64,000 bases of DNA from Crocosphaera sp. (GCA_030065205.1 JASJDN010000011.1:1-64000), one strand, 5' to 3'; positions 25,343 to 34,808 are shown, counted from the stretch's first letter. Notes: generated from the sequence alone by a model not told the origin. A program made the numbers and translations.

Positions 25343-27154
25343 CTATTTGACTAAAATGCCAAATTCTTTTTTCCTTTGATAATTTTTGTCTTTAATATCA
25401 ACAGAAATTTTCCATTCTCCTTTCATTCCTAAAAAAGTTTTTGCTTTAAATTTCCCTGTTTGTGACTCAGATTTAACTTCAACTTTTGCAGTCATGGGAG
25501 CCATATTTTTCATGGGCATTGTGGCTTTAATTTCTAATTCTTTAACCTCTAAAGGTTTCTTTGTTGTACTATCAACAACCTCAAAAATAAACTTTGCATC
25601 ACCGATCTTAACTTCTGAAGGACTGACGAGGTTAATACTAACGTTATTCTGACTGTTTTTAATATTATTTGAAATTAAAGGCTTATTCCCTTGGTTAATT
25701 ACTGTTACTGCAGCATTTTCGATTAATTTATGATGTCCCGTCGTAATAACGGCATCTCCTGGTTGTAGTCCCCGTAGAATCTGAATATTATCACCACTAA
25801 TCATCCCTAATGTAACTAATTTTCGGGTGGCTATCTCCCCATTCACCACCCATACCGCCGGGTTATCCTCAAATGTCACCACAGCAGAAGAGGGAACGGT
25901 TAACGCATTGGGTTGACGTTGGGTGATCAACTCCATTTCCACAAACTGGCCCGATCGCAACTCACCTCCAGGGTTGTTAACCACTGCTTCAACAGTGACG
26001 GTACGGGTTTGACTGTTGCTTTGGGGAAAAATACTACTCACCTGACCATTGATAGTTAGACTTGTTCCAGGAATTTTAGCGATGATTGGTGTTCCTATGC
26101 GAATTTTAGTAGCATCGTGTTGTGCTACATTGGCTTGCAGACGAATACGACTATAATCTCCTATTTTCAAAATTCCCATTCCGGGTTGTACCACCATCCC
26201 CGGATCGACCATTCTTTCTTGGACAATACCGGTAACAGGGGCTTCTATTTGGGTATAACTAGACATAACAGAAGCTGTTGCAGCCTTAGCTTTAGCTTGT
26301 TGTACTTTAGCCTCATCATTGATTACTTTTGCTTCTAAACGGGCTATTTTAACCTTAGCTTCCGATAAAATGGCCTGTTTAGCTTGCACTTCACTTTCTA
26401 CTACGTCATAATCATCTTGAGCGATCGCCCCTTCCGATACTAACATCGCAAATCGTTCTAATTTCTTGTTTAAATAACCTAAATCAGCTTCTATTTGTTT
26501 AATACTATTTTTTTGTTCTAATATCTCAATTTTACTAATTTCTAACGCCGTTCTCATAGTATCTGTTTCTGCTTGTGCTTCTGCTACTTGGGTAAACAGT
26601 TCACTTGCACTAATTTGTGCCAAGGTTTGGCCGGTGGTAATGCGATCGCCTGGATAGACAGAATAATTGGTTAATTGTCCTGCAACCCTCGGATAAACCG
26701 TTACTACCTGATAGGGTTCAATAGTCCCCGTATATTGTACCTTAGCTTCTAATAATTGAGGTTTAACTACTTCTACAGTAACAGGAGTGGGGTTAAACGA
26801 ACCATCTACGGCCATCATTTCATCGTGGGACATATCACCATGGCCACTATGATCCATAGTAGAGGATGCTGGTTTTAAGTGATTCGCCCCTAGAAGAATA
26901 CCCCCCGTTAGCATAACAAAAACCCCTAGTCCCAGGGTTTTCTTGCTGACCAGACTCCCTAGTATCTTCCCTGAAAATAAACGCTTTAACGAGGTATTAC
27001 GGACGATCAGAACCCCTATGACAATAGTAGTTCCTATGGTTAGCATACCACTGGGAGATAGGGGTTCTAAAGACCACGGTGGTTCAAAAAACGTAGAAAT
27101 AGACTCAACTTCCTGGAAAACTCCCTCATCAGTCAGTTCATTTGTTTTTGTCAT
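25343..27154 (-). CDS. RND efflux adaptor with Met/His segment and C-terminal FixH-like domain
   Basis: The 603-residue periplasmic adaptor (HlyD/CusB type) has two N-terminal hydrophobic helices (about 24-43 and 69-88) and a His/Met-rich stretch, MDHSGHGDMSHDEMMA. A barrel-sandwich half (VTVYPRVAGQLTNYSVYPGD), a long coiled coil (about 165-290), a second lipoyl half (IEAPVTGIVQERMVDPG) and beta-barrel domains follow. About 95 C-terminal residues form a FixH-like domain with ATMPMKNMAPMTAKVEV. ATG 27154 is chosen; a longer frame to 27190 adds 12 residues and neither has a good ribosome site. It should bridge the RND pump at 20573 to an outer-membrane channel. The Met/His segments suggest Cu or Ag handling. 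Confidence 0.87.
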   Translation of the reverse strand: MTKTNELTDEGVFQEVESISTFFEPPWSLEPLSPSGMLTIGTTIVIGVLIVRNTSLKRLFSGKILGSLVSKKTLGLGVFVMLTGGILLGANHLKPASSTMDHSGHGDMSHDEMMAVDGSFNPTPVTVEVVKPQLLEAKVQYTGTIEPYQVVTVYPRVAGQLTNYSVYPGDRITTGQTLAQISASELFTQVAEAQAETDTMRTALEISKIEILEQKNSIKQIEADLGYLNKKLERFAMLVSEGAIAQDDYDVVESEVQAKQAILSEAKVKIARLEAKVINDEAKVQQAKAKAATASVMSSYTQIEAPVTGIVQERMVDPGMVVQPGMGILKIGDYSRIRLQANVAQHDATKIRIGTPIIAKIPGTSLTINGQVSSIFPQSNSQTRTVTVEAVVNNPGGELRSGQFVEMELITQRQPNALTVPSSAVVTFEDNPAVWVVNGEIATRKLVTLGMISGDNIQILRGLQPGDAVITTGHHKLIENAAVTVINQGNKPLISNNIKNSQNNVSINLVSPSEVKIGDAKFIFEVVDSTTKKPLEVKELEIKATMPMKNMAPMTAKVEVKSESQTGKFKAKTFLGMKGEWKISVDIKDKNYQRKKEFGILVK

Positions 27155-27272
27155 CGTTATTTTGGAAACGAATTTTCTTATTACTAGCATGACAAATAAA
27201 TATGAAATAAGAATGAAATATGGATTAGTTAATCTTTGTTATAATACTCAGAATCATTAATTTAAAAGCTAA

Positions 27273-28166
27273 ATGACTGTTTTATTACCTGCTATTATTC
27301 CTGTTGCCTTTATTATTATGATTGGGGTTATTGCAGGCAAAACATTAACGTTACATAAACAAACGTTATCCCAATTAATTGTTTATGTTTTAGCCCCTGC
27401 TTTGGTAGCTGATAGTTTATATACTACTACTATTTCAGCACAAAATGCGGCACAATTATTATTCGGTGTGTTTATTGTTGCTTTTATTCTTTATTTATTG
27501 GTTTCAATTATTAGTTATTTTTTGAGATTTCCTGCCATTACCCGCAAAAGTTTAATTGCTACTACCCTACATCCCAATAATGGCAATATGGGACTACCTT
27601 TGGTGGACTTTGCATTAGGTTCAACCGGCTTAGAAAGGGCAATTATTTATATGATTGGTTCCAGTATTTTATTATTTGGTGTTGCACCAGCCATCCTCGC
27701 AGGAACAAGTTTAAAACATAGTTTAACAGTTACCTTTAGACTCCCTTTAATGTGGGCGATGTTAGCGGGCTTAAGTTTAAGATTTCTCCAAATAGAACTC
27801 CCTTTTAATTTAGGGGAAGCGTTACATTTATTGGGAAGGGCCGCCATACCTGTTGCTTTAATTATTTTGGGGATGGAATTAGTAACTACAAAATTCAAGG
27901 TAACTAATTTTGAACTTATTTCTCTTAATTTTAGATTAATTTTAGCTCCTTTGATTGCTTTACTTGTAGGAAAATTAATTAACTTACCCTCGTTAGACTT
28001 ACAAGTTTTTATTTTACAAAGTGCCATGCCAACCGCCGTTAATACAATCGTTTTAGCCACAGAATTTGGCGGTGAATCTCTCAAAGTTGCCAGAACAATT
28101 ATTGTTACAACCTTGCTTAGTTTTTTAACCTTGCCCTTAGTTTTATGGGTTGCAGATAACGTATAA
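27273..28166 (+). CDS. AEC family transporter
   Basis: The 297-residue protein is predicted to have about ten transmembrane helices in two halves, as in the auxin efflux carrier (AEC) family. Examples are IIPVAFIIMIGVIAGKTLTL, LIVYVLAPALVADSLY and LQSAMPTAVNTIVLATEFGG. The segment LHPNNGNMGLPLVDFALGS is the conserved AEC crossover motif. Bacterial members move organic acids or auxin-like molecules; the substrate here is unknown. It is divergent from the efflux adaptor gene. Not part of the efflux operon. Confidence 0.87.
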   Translation: MTVLLPAIIPVAFIIMIGVIAGKTLTLHKQTLSQLIVYVLAPALVADSLYTTTISAQNAAQLLFGVFIVAFILYLLVSIISYFLRFPAITRKSLIATTLHPNNGNMGLPLVDFALGSTGLERAIIYMIGSSILLFGVAPAILAGTSLKHSLTVTFRLPLMWAMLAGLSLRFLQIELPFNLGEALHLLGRAAIPVALIILGMELVTTKFKVTNFELISLNFRLILAPLIALLVGKLINLPSLDLQVFILQSAMPTAVNTIVLATEFGGESLKVARTIIVTTLLSFLTLPLVLWVADNV

Positions 28167-28199
28167 TATTTATGTTTGATATCTAAGCAATTTTTTCTT

Positions 28200-28231
28200 A
28201 CCTAAGATTACAAGAGTCAAGGATCTTAGGT
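28200..28231. repeat. Inverted repeat after AEC gene
   Basis: ACCTAAGAT (28200-28208) pairs with ATCTTAGGT (28223-28231) around a 14-nt loop; one more T-A pair extends it. It starts 34 bp past the AEC stop but has no following T tract, so terminator status is uncertain. Confidence 0.5.
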
Positions 28232-28339
28232 AGAGTTAAATTTGTAAGATAGTTTACAGGTTCAAAAAGTAGACGAAACCATTAATTTAATTTCAGGGAG
28301 ACGGTAGGGTGGGTAACTTGGAGATTTATCTTAACCACT

Positions 28340-28371
28340 CATAGCTTAAGTATGACTTAACTTAAGCTATG
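28340..28371. repeat. 12-bp perfect inverted repeat upstream of coiled-coil gene
   Basis: CATAGCTTAAGT (28340-28351) pairs perfectly with ACTTAAGCTATG (28360-28371) around loop ATGACTTA. It lies 58 bp before the next ATG and has no T tract. A GTAGGGTGGGTAA fragment of the 61-bp repeat end lies at 28304-28316. Operator, leader hairpin or degenerate repeat are all possible. Confidence 0.55.
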
Positions 28372-28429
28372 AAGACGATCGCCCTATTTTGTTATAAAAT
28401 GATATTGATTAGTTGATGGGAATACGTTA

Positions 28430-28663
28430 ATGACAGTACAACGTTGGACCGATGAAATGCTTGATGAGTTTGCTTCTAATGTCAGTGAGATAAAAGACAG
28501 TGTTGATGGCCTAAAGGTGACAACTCAAGCATTATTACAGTTGGCTGCTCAAAGTCAGCGAGATATGGAATTGATTAAGCAATGCCAAGAGACAAATGAT
28601 CAGAGGTTTAATGTTTTATTAGAGGAGGTTCGCTATTTAATTCGAGGTAATCAAGATAATTAA
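28430..28663 (+). CDS. Small coiled-coil protein, function unknown
   Basis: This 77-residue acidic, helical protein starts MTVQRWTDEMLDEFASNVSE and has heptad-like hydrophobic spacing through KVTTQALLQLAAQSQRDMEL and RFNVLLEEVRYLIRGN. It lacks signal or membrane segments. Similar short proteins are common in cyanobacterial genomes, often near mobile or defence genes, but I know of no assigned function. It precedes the THUMP methyltransferase by 56 bp on the same strand. Confidence 0.6.
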   Translation: MTVQRWTDEMLDEFASNVSEIKDSVDGLKVTTQALLQLAAQSQRDMELIKQCQETNDQRFNVLLEEVRYLIRGNQDN

Positions 28664-28719
28664 AAAGATTAATCTTACATTAAAAATAAGCAAGAAAATT
28701 ACAACAATTACTATTATTA

Positions 28720-29847
28720 ATGACCAATCAATATTTTGCTACGGTTGCTAGAGGGTTAGAAGAAATTGCTGCTAAAGAGTTAGAAAACTTAGGAGCAGAG
28801 AATGTTAATCCTGATTTTACTGGGGTTTATTTTGAAGGAGATCAAGCTTTATTATATAAAGTTAATATCTGGTCAAGAATTATTTTTCGGTTGTTAGTTC
28901 CCATTAACACCATCAACAGCAAAAATACAGAAGAATTATATAAGAATGTTAAAAAAATAGATTGGTCTGACTATTTACAAATTGAGCAAACCTTTGCTAT
29001 TAATTGTACAGGAAAAAATCAACAATTAAATCATACCCATTTTACCGCATTACAAATAAAAAATGCTATTGTTGACCAACAAAGAGAACGTTATAATAGA
29101 CGCTCAAACATTGATGTTAAGAACCCTGATATTTTAATCAATGCTCATATTAATGACGATCAATGTATTATTAGTTTAGATAGTTCTGGTGATAGTTTGC
29201 ACCGCAGAGGATATCGACCAGCAATGGGAGTTGCACCCCTAAAAGAAAGTTTAGCTGCTGCACTTTTAGATATAGCAAACTGGACACCAGATATCCCTTT
29301 TTTAGACCCCATGTGTGGGTCAGGAATCTTACCCATTGAAGCTGCTTTAAAAAGCTTAAATATTGCGCCAGGTTTATCTAGAAATAGTTTCAATTTTGAG
29401 CAGTGGCCAAACTTTGATGCAGCTTTATGTGATGCAATCATTGATGATGCTATTCAACAACAAAAACACGAACTGGTTGCGCCTATTTTTGGTAGTGACC
29501 AAGAATTTGAAATGGTGAGACAAGCAACTATAAATGCTAAAAAATGTGATGTTGACCATCATCTTAAACTAAGTCAAGTCGCTTTAGAAAATGTTGAAGC
29601 ACCCACGGATCATGGTATTATTATTTGTAATCCTCCCTATGGTAAACGGTTAGGTAACTCTCAAGAATTAGGGTCATTGTATAAACGATTAGGGGATGTC
29701 TTTAAACAGCGTTTCAAGGGTTGGACAGCTTACGTTTTGAGTGGGAATAAAGAATTAACTAAAAAGATTGGTTTAAGAACATCAGGACGTATTCCTATTT
29801 ATAATGGTTCTTTACCTTGCACTTTACTTAAATACGAGTTATATTAA
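28720..29847 (+). CDS. THUMP-domain RNA methyltransferase (RlmL N-half/YpsC type)
   Basis: The 375-residue protein starts MTNQYFATVARGLEEIAAKE, with a ferredoxin-like and THUMP RNA-binding region (about 1-160). A Rossmann methyltransferase follows with LDPMCGSGILPIEAALKS (SAM motif I) and IICNPPYGKRLG (catalytic NPPY, N2-guanine type). Members of the family methylate 23S rRNA guanine N2 (position 2445 in E. coli RlmL). The length fits the stand-alone bacterial form. Its 3' end overlaps the convergent sulfotransferase gene by 20 bp. Target not confirmed. Confidence 0.87.
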   Translation: MTNQYFATVARGLEEIAAKELENLGAENVNPDFTGVYFEGDQALLYKVNIWSRIIFRLLVPINTINSKNTEELYKNVKKIDWSDYLQIEQTFAINCTGKNQQLNHTHFTALQIKNAIVDQQRERYNRRSNIDVKNPDILINAHINDDQCIISLDSSGDSLHRRGYRPAMGVAPLKESLAAALLDIANWTPDIPFLDPMCGSGILPIEAALKSLNIAPGLSRNSFNFEQWPNFDAALCDAIIDDAIQQQKHELVAPIFGSDQEFEMVRQATINAKKCDVDHHLKLSQVALENVEAPTDHGIIICNPPYGKRLGNSQELGSLYKRLGDVFKQRFKGWTAYVLSGNKELTKKIGLRTSGRIPIYNGSLPCTLLKYELY

Positions 29848-30709
29848 CCCAGTCTAAGGATTGATTTTTCACCGTTTCTTTAAAATTATCACAAGTTAAT
29901 TCAACCCCTAACCAACTTCCTAAAACAGCTAAATCTTGGTCAAAAATAGCCTTAAGTTTCTCAATATTTTCAGGGGTTAACTCTGGTTTTTTCTTAATTG
30001 TCCAGAGACTTCTTCCCCAAGTGCGAAAGCTTTTAGGAACCAGTAAACGTCGTAATTCTTTTAATCCAGGTGCTTCTACAATAGCATCTCGCCAACCACT
30101 CTTGATCATGCGTTCACTGGAAACATTACTCGCATTTAATTCCTCACTCCATTGGGGTTGTTTTGTATATCCAATAAAATGACAAATTTTTTCTAATTCT
30201 GTTTGAGGACTGTCTAACATTCTCTCGAAAAAGATAGGTAATACTTTATCTTTTCCAAACGTATCAAAATAGGGTTGTAATTGTTTCGTATATAAACTAT
30301 ATTCGATTAACTCAGGATGTTGATCAAGACTTTCATTAATTGCTAAAGAAATAACCCGTTGACTCCATTCATGGATATATTGAGAAACTAAACGATTAAT
30401 GGGATGACGCATCACATAAATAAACTTAGCATCAGGGAGATGTTTTTCTAATCGTTCAAGGGTGTGGGGATAGGTGGGTAACTTAGTGTAATGAGTGCTA
30501 GACTCTCCGATTAAATCATCATTATTAACTGCTTCAAAATGCGACAAATACCAATCTAAACCCTTATTATATTCCTCATCGTTACTAAAAAAATTCGGTT
30601 CTTTTAGTTCACTCATGAAAATTTGGGGTTGTTGGTTTAATTGTTCGTGGAGGGAACTGGTAGCGCATTTCATCGCACCAATAATAATAAAATTAGGCAG
30701 TTTTTTCAT
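29828..30709 (-). CDS. Sulfotransferase (PAPS-dependent)
   Basis: The 293-residue protein has the 5'-phosphosulfate loop NFIIIGAMKCATSSLHEQL at its N-terminus and a 3'-phosphate binding segment, YVMRHPINRLVSQYIHEW (Arg and Ser contacts). These match the heparan-type sulfotransferase_1 fold. It transfers sulfate from PAPS to a hydroxyl or amine of a glycan or lipid acceptor. Its start overlaps the upstream glycosyltransferase end by 17 bp, so the two work as one operon, perhaps modifying an exopolysaccharide. The acceptor is unknown. Confidence 0.85.
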   Translation of the reverse strand: MKKLPNFIIIGAMKCATSSLHEQLNQQPQIFMSELKEPNFFSNDEEYNKGLDWYLSHFEAVNNDDLIGESSTHYTKLPTYPHTLERLEKHLPDAKFIYVMRHPINRLVSQYIHEWSQRVISLAINESLDQHPELIEYSLYTKQLQPYFDTFGKDKVLPIFFERMLDSPQTELEKICHFIGYTKQPQWSEELNASNVSSERMIKSGWRDAIVEAPGLKELRRLLVPKSFRTWGRSLWTIKKKPELTPENIEKLKAIFDQDLAVLGSWLGVELTCDNFKETVKNQSLDWVNITRI

Positions 30710-31667
30710 GACGACTCCCAGGTAGAATAGGTAATTTTAAAGGTTCTTTCCAGTTCATCCAAATATCTTGTTCTTGATATTCACAAGTATGGGGTTTTTT
30801 ATTATTAATCACTTCTCGTATCCAAGCAATACTTCGTCCTAACAACCAACACAAATTAGTCACCCATAGGCCAACTGTTCCATAAAATTTAGCAAAATAG
30901 CGAGAACGAGACGCATAGAGATAGGAACGAGGACGTTTACGGGCCGCCACGTCTGATTTTACCGAACCACTTCCCCCCCTCAGATGAACTACCCTCGCAT
31001 CAGGCCAATGAAGAACCGTCCATCCTGAATTTCTCGCACGACGACAGTAATCAACATCATCAAAATACATGAAATACCCTTCATCCATCAAACCTATCTG
31101 CTGGATAACCTCTTGTCGAATTAACACACAAGCAAAACTGGTCCATTGGGGTTCAAACGGAGCATCCTTGACGGGTATGGGGACATCATACGCATTCAGC
31201 AATTTAGTAATGGGTCCGGTTGCTGCACCGTCTATCAACTGACTGATGGGGGAATGATAACGAAAACAGCTAATCTGTGGAGTTTCATCGGGCCATTCGA
31301 GACGAGGACTAATTAACCCTGCTTCGGGATGCTTTTCTAGAGCGGTTTCTAAAGAAGCGATCGCTCCTGCCCTAACAATGGTATCACTATTGAGCAATAC
31401 ATAGGCTTTGGCTGTCACTGCTTTGATACCGATATTATTCCCCGCAGAAAACCCACCATTAACGGGGGAAGGAATTAAGGTTACCCAACCGTCCCAATGA
31501 TAATCTTTAATGGCTTGTTCTAAAATAGGGACAGAATCATCCCCAGAGTCATTATCCACTAACATCACCCGATGACGTGAATTATCTATCTGGGGTTGTA
31601 GGGACTGTAAGCAGTCGATCACCAGTTGAGGGGTTCGATAGTTAATAATAACAATGGCTAAGTCCAT
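30693..31667 (-). CDS. Family 2 glycosyltransferase
   Basis: The 324-residue GT2 (rhamnosyltransferase-like) protein starts MDLAIVIINYRTPQLVIDCL. It has nucleotide-sugar binding VMLVDNDSGDDS, NGGFSAGNNIGIKAV, the DxD-like LLNSDTIV, and MYFDDVDYCRRARNSGW (ED/DD acceptor motif), plus a C-terminal amphipathic segment. It precedes the sulfotransferase in a two-gene operon. It probably adds a sugar to a cell-surface polysaccharide; donor and acceptor unknown. Confidence 0.88.
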   Translation of the reverse strand: MDLAIVIINYRTPQLVIDCLQSLQPQIDNSRHRVMLVDNDSGDDSVPILEQAIKDYHWDGWVTLIPSPVNGGFSAGNNIGIKAVTAKAYVLLNSDTIVRAGAIASLETALEKHPEAGLISPRLEWPDETPQISCFRYHSPISQLIDGAATGPITKLLNAYDVPIPVKDAPFEPQWTSFACVLIRQEVIQQIGLMDEGYFMYFDDVDYCRRARNSGWTVLHWPDARVVHLRGGSGSVKSDVAARKRPRSYLYASRSRYFAKFYGTVGLWVTNLCWLLGRSIAWIREVINNKKPHTCEYQEQDIWMNWKEPLKLPILPGSRHEKTA

Positions 31668-31718
31668 TTTCTTACTGAATTGGCTAACTTTTCTTAGGGT
31701 ATCATTACTAGAAACATT

Positions 31719-33077
31719 ATGGTTAAAATTGTTGATCGTCGCTGGTTAGGAAGACAAAATGTTTACGATATTGGTGTGGAAAAGAATCATAATTTTTTGC
31801 TTAACAATGGGTTGATTGCTTCTAACTGTTTTAATAAGTCTCATTCAACCGCATATGCTTATGTTACCTATCAAACGGCTTATTTAAAGGCGAATTATCC
31901 GGTTGAATATATGACCGCTTTATTAACAGCCAGTAGTGATAATCAAGATAAGGTCGAAAAATATCGAGAAAACTGTCAAAAAATGGGTATTGATGTTTTA
32001 CCCCCAGATATCAATCGCTCACAAAAAGATTTTACTCCCATCGGTCAGCAAATTCTCTTTGGTTTATCGGCGGTGAGAAACTTAGGAGAAGGAGCCATTG
32101 ATAACATTTTAAAAGCGCGAGAGGAAGCGGAAGGTGAGTTTGAATCATTAGCAGATTTTTGTTGTCGAGTGGACTTGCGTTCTGTGAATAAAAGGGCGTT
32201 AGAAACCTTAATTTATGCTGGAGCTTTTGACCCAATTTCTCCTAACCGTAAACAATTGATCAATGATTTAGAGTTGGTGGTTCCTTGGGCGCAAAAACGA
32301 ACCAAAGAAAAAGAAAGCGGACAATTGAATATTTTTGACTTAATGAGTGGTAATACAACAGAAACAACCGAATCAAATATAGAGTTCAAACAAGCTCCTA
32401 GTGCTTCTCCTGTGGAAGATTATTCCCTACAAGATAAACTCAAATTAGAAAAAGAACACCTCGGTTTTTATGTTTCTCAACATCCTTTAACTGCTATTAA
32501 AAAAGCAGCAACAATCTTATCACCGATTAACTTAAATGAAGTAGCTGAACTGAAAGCAAAAACAAAAGTCAGTGCGGTCATTATGGTGAATGAACTTAAA
32601 CAATATACGACAAAAAAAGGAGATCCTATGGCCTTTTTAGTATTAGAAGATGGTTCTGCACAAGTAGAAGGCGTATGTTTTCCTGAAACTTATAAAAGAA
32701 TTCGAGAGATTTTAATCGAAGATGCTCGATTAATTGTTTGGGGTAAAATTGATCATCGAGATGATAAAATTCAACTCATTGTTAACGATGCTGAACCGGT
32801 AGAAACCGTGAGAATGGTAATGGTGAATTTAACTGTTGAACAAGCTGTTAATCAAGTTTCTTATCATAGTTTAAAAGGGATTCTTCAAGACCATTCTGGC
32901 GATAAAAATCAAGCAAAAGTGCCAGTGATTGCTATTATTGGTAGTGGCGAAAATCGACAATTAATTCGTTTGGGAGAAGATTATTGGGTCCAAAATGATC
33001 AATCCGTGGTTGAAGCTCTCAGAAAAGCTAATTTTAATGCTTATCCCACTCCCTTAGTCAGTGATTTGTCTTCATAA
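31719..33077 (+). CDS. dnaE: DNA polymerase III alpha subunit C-half with split-intein C fragment
   Basis: The first 36 residues are the C-terminal DnaE split intein: starting [20 protein letters not shown], with His24 in the block and Asn36 at the splice site. The extein follows with Cys37-Phe-Asn ([19 protein letters not shown]), the conserved +1 Cys site. The remaining 416 residues are the DnaE C-terminus, including a thumb/finger tail, [13 protein letters not shown], and an OB-fold ([20 protein letters not shown]). A separate dnaE-N gene carrying IntN must lie elsewhere, and the two halves are joined by protein trans-splicing. It lies divergent from the GT2 gene, 51 bp away. Confidence 0.97.
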   Translation: MVKIVDRRWLGRQNVYDIGVEKNHNFLLNNGLIASNCFNKSHSTAYAYVTYQTAYLKANYPVEYMTALLTASSDNQDKVEKYRENCQKMGIDVLPPDINRSQKDFTPIGQQILFGLSAVRNLGEGAIDNILKAREEAEGEFESLADFCCRVDLRSVNKRALETLIYAGAFDPISPNRKQLINDLELVVPWAQKRTKEKESGQLNIFDLMSGNTTETTESNIEFKQAPSASPVEDYSLQDKLKLEKEHLGFYVSQHPLTAIKKAATILSPINLNEVAELKAKTKVSAVIMVNELKQYTTKKGDPMAFLVLEDGSAQVEGVCFPETYKRIREILIEDARLIVWGKIDHRDDKIQLIVNDAEPVETVRMVMVNLTVEQAVNQVSYHSLKGILQDHSGDKNQAKVPVIAIIGSGENRQLIRLGEDYWVQNDQSVVEALRKANFNAYPTPLVSDLSS

Positions 33078-33108
33078 TTTTTTTGTTGTCCATGATTAAA
33101 ACTAACTC

Positions 33109-34224
33109 ATGAATTCTTGGTTTTCTCGTCCTCAAAAAATTCTCGTTACTTGGTTATTAATATTAGTGACAGGTTGGTTGACAGTTAAGACATTAAGTTA
33201 TATTGGTGGCTTAATTAGTTTGATTTTAACGGCTTCTTTGATTGCTTTTTTATTGAACTATCCCGTGCGAGGTTTAAAAAGGATTTTACCTCGTTCTTTA
33301 GCTGCTACTTTAGTTTATTTAGGTGCTATTTTAATTGTCATTTTCTTGGGAATTACGTTACTCCCTCCTGTGGTAAATCAAGGTAAACAACTCATTACTA
33401 AGTTACCTAGTTTACTCGAAGAAGGACAACAACAATTAATTGCATTGCAAGGAGTCATTAATACTAGAAATTTACCCATTGACCTTGAGTTTTTGACTTT
33501 ACAAATATTCACAAAAATACAAGAAAAAACCCAAGATATTGCTTCAACTGGGTTTGGTTTAGTGGTAGGAACCTTTAATTGGTTTATTGATTTAATTGTT
33601 GTGATTGTTATTTCTTTTTATATGTTATTAGATGGTGAGAAAATCTGGAAAGGGATAATAAACTTTTTCTCACCCCAAGTTCGGGGGGTTTTAACGACTA
33701 CGTTAGAAAAGAATTTACAACGCTTTTTGACTGGTCAATTAATTTTAGGTTTATTTATGGCGGTTAGCTTAACCATTGCTTTTCGACTGTTAGGCATTCC
33801 CTTTTTTCTTCTCTTTGCTGTCTTCATTGGAGTGATGGAAATTTTACCGTTTATTGGGGCAACATTAGGCATTGGAACGGTTGCTATTATTCTAACGTTT
33901 ATTAACTGGTGGTTGGCCATACAAGTGTTAGTGGTTGCCGTTATTATTCAACAAATTAAAGATAATTTAATTGCCCCAAGAATTATGGGTAATTTAACGG
34001 GACTTCCCCCCGTTATCATTTTTATCGCTTTATTATTGGGAGCAAAAATTGGCGGTTTATTAGGCGTAATTTTGGCCATTCCTTTGACCGGAGTCATTAA
34101 AGGAATAACAGAAATTATCGGTGATCCCACTTTACCCCCCCAAACCGGTAGTCTATTTTATAATCCTTTTTCTAAACTTTCATCAGTAGAAGAAATGGAA
34201 TTGGAAAGATCAACAAATTTGTAA
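33109..34224 (+). CDS. AI-2E family transporter
   Basis: The 371-residue membrane protein has about eight transmembrane helices in the AI-2E (TqsA/PerM) pattern. These include paired N-terminal helices (LVTWLLILVTGWLTVKTLSY), a central soluble segment (KLPSLLEEGQQQLIALQGVI), and a late block of helices with GVMEILPFIGATLGIGTVAI and IQQIKDNLIAPRIMGNLTGL. The LIAPRIMG-type motif is the family hallmark. Members are ion/solute exporters; AI-2 export is only proven for a few. It follows dnaE-C by 31 bp on the same strand. Confidence 0.86.
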   Translation: MNSWFSRPQKILVTWLLILVTGWLTVKTLSYIGGLISLILTASLIAFLLNYPVRGLKRILPRSLAATLVYLGAILIVIFLGITLLPPVVNQGKQLITKLPSLLEEGQQQLIALQGVINTRNLPIDLEFLTLQIFTKIQEKTQDIASTGFGLVVGTFNWFIDLIVVIVISFYMLLDGEKIWKGIINFFSPQVRGVLTTTLEKNLQRFLTGQLILGLFMAVSLTIAFRLLGIPFFLLFAVFIGVMEILPFIGATLGIGTVAIILTFINWWLAIQVLVVAVIIQQIKDNLIAPRIMGNLTGLPPVIIFIALLLGAKIGGLLGVILAIPLTGVIKGITEIIGDPTLPPQTGSLFYNPFSKLSSVEEMELERSTNL

Positions 34225-34238
34225 GGTGGGCAAGATTT

Positions 34239-34808
34239 TCAATTTGGACTTCCTATATCCGACTGAGAAGGAAGGGACAAAGGGGTATTTAAACCGCGAT
34301 CATAAATAATAATATCCCATTGTCCTGAACGGTTGGACTCAAAGGCAACTAAGCGGCCATTCCCGCTAATGGTGGGATGACGCACTTCTCCTAGTATATT
34401 CTTAGTAAGGTTATCAGCCCGTGACGTTTGGCGATCATAAACAAAAATATCTTGTTTTCCCTCTTGTTCGGAAACATAAACAATGTAACGTCCGTCAGCA
34501 CTAATATCGGGTTGGTCTTGTCTGGTTCCAGGTTGGTTTAATCCAGGCAAGGGTAGTAAGCGGCCATTGACTTGATCGTATAGCCATACACTACGCTTCC
34601 CCCGACGATCAGAAGCAAACACTAAATACCTACCCTCGTAAGAAAAACGGGGATGTTGTTCAGAAGACCGAGTATTTAAACTGTTTCCTAAAGGTTGAAT
34701 CGGAGGGGTAATAAATCCTGAGTTAGTACAACCGACTAAACTAAGAATAAAACTGCTGCTCAAAAGCCTAACGTAACCGTTGAAACATTTATGATGCAAC
34801 TTCGCCAT
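34239..34808 (-). CDS. TolB-like beta-propeller lipoprotein
   Basis: The product (189 residues from ATG 34808) has a lipobox (LSLVGCTN). Repeated WD40-like beta-propeller (PD40) units follow: HPRFSYEGRYLVFASDRRGK, QPDISADGRYIVYVSEQEGK and HPTISGNGRLVAFESNRSGQ. At this length it makes only about half of a usual TolB propeller. Longer starts (34841 and nearby) exist; none has a clear ribosome site, so the start is uncertain. The gene begins inside the end of pedR, so it is likely translated from the same mRNA. Periplasmic role unknown. Confidence 0.7.
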   Translation of the reverse strand: MAKLHHKCFNGYVRLLSSSFILSLVGCTNSGFITPPIQPLGNSLNTRSSEQHPRFSYEGRYLVFASDRRGKRSVWLYDQVNGRLLPLPGLNQPGTRQDQPDISADGRYIVYVSEQEGKQDIFVYDRQTSRADNLTKNILGEVRHPTISGNGRLVAFESNRSGQWDIIIYDRGLNTPLSLPSQSDIGSPN

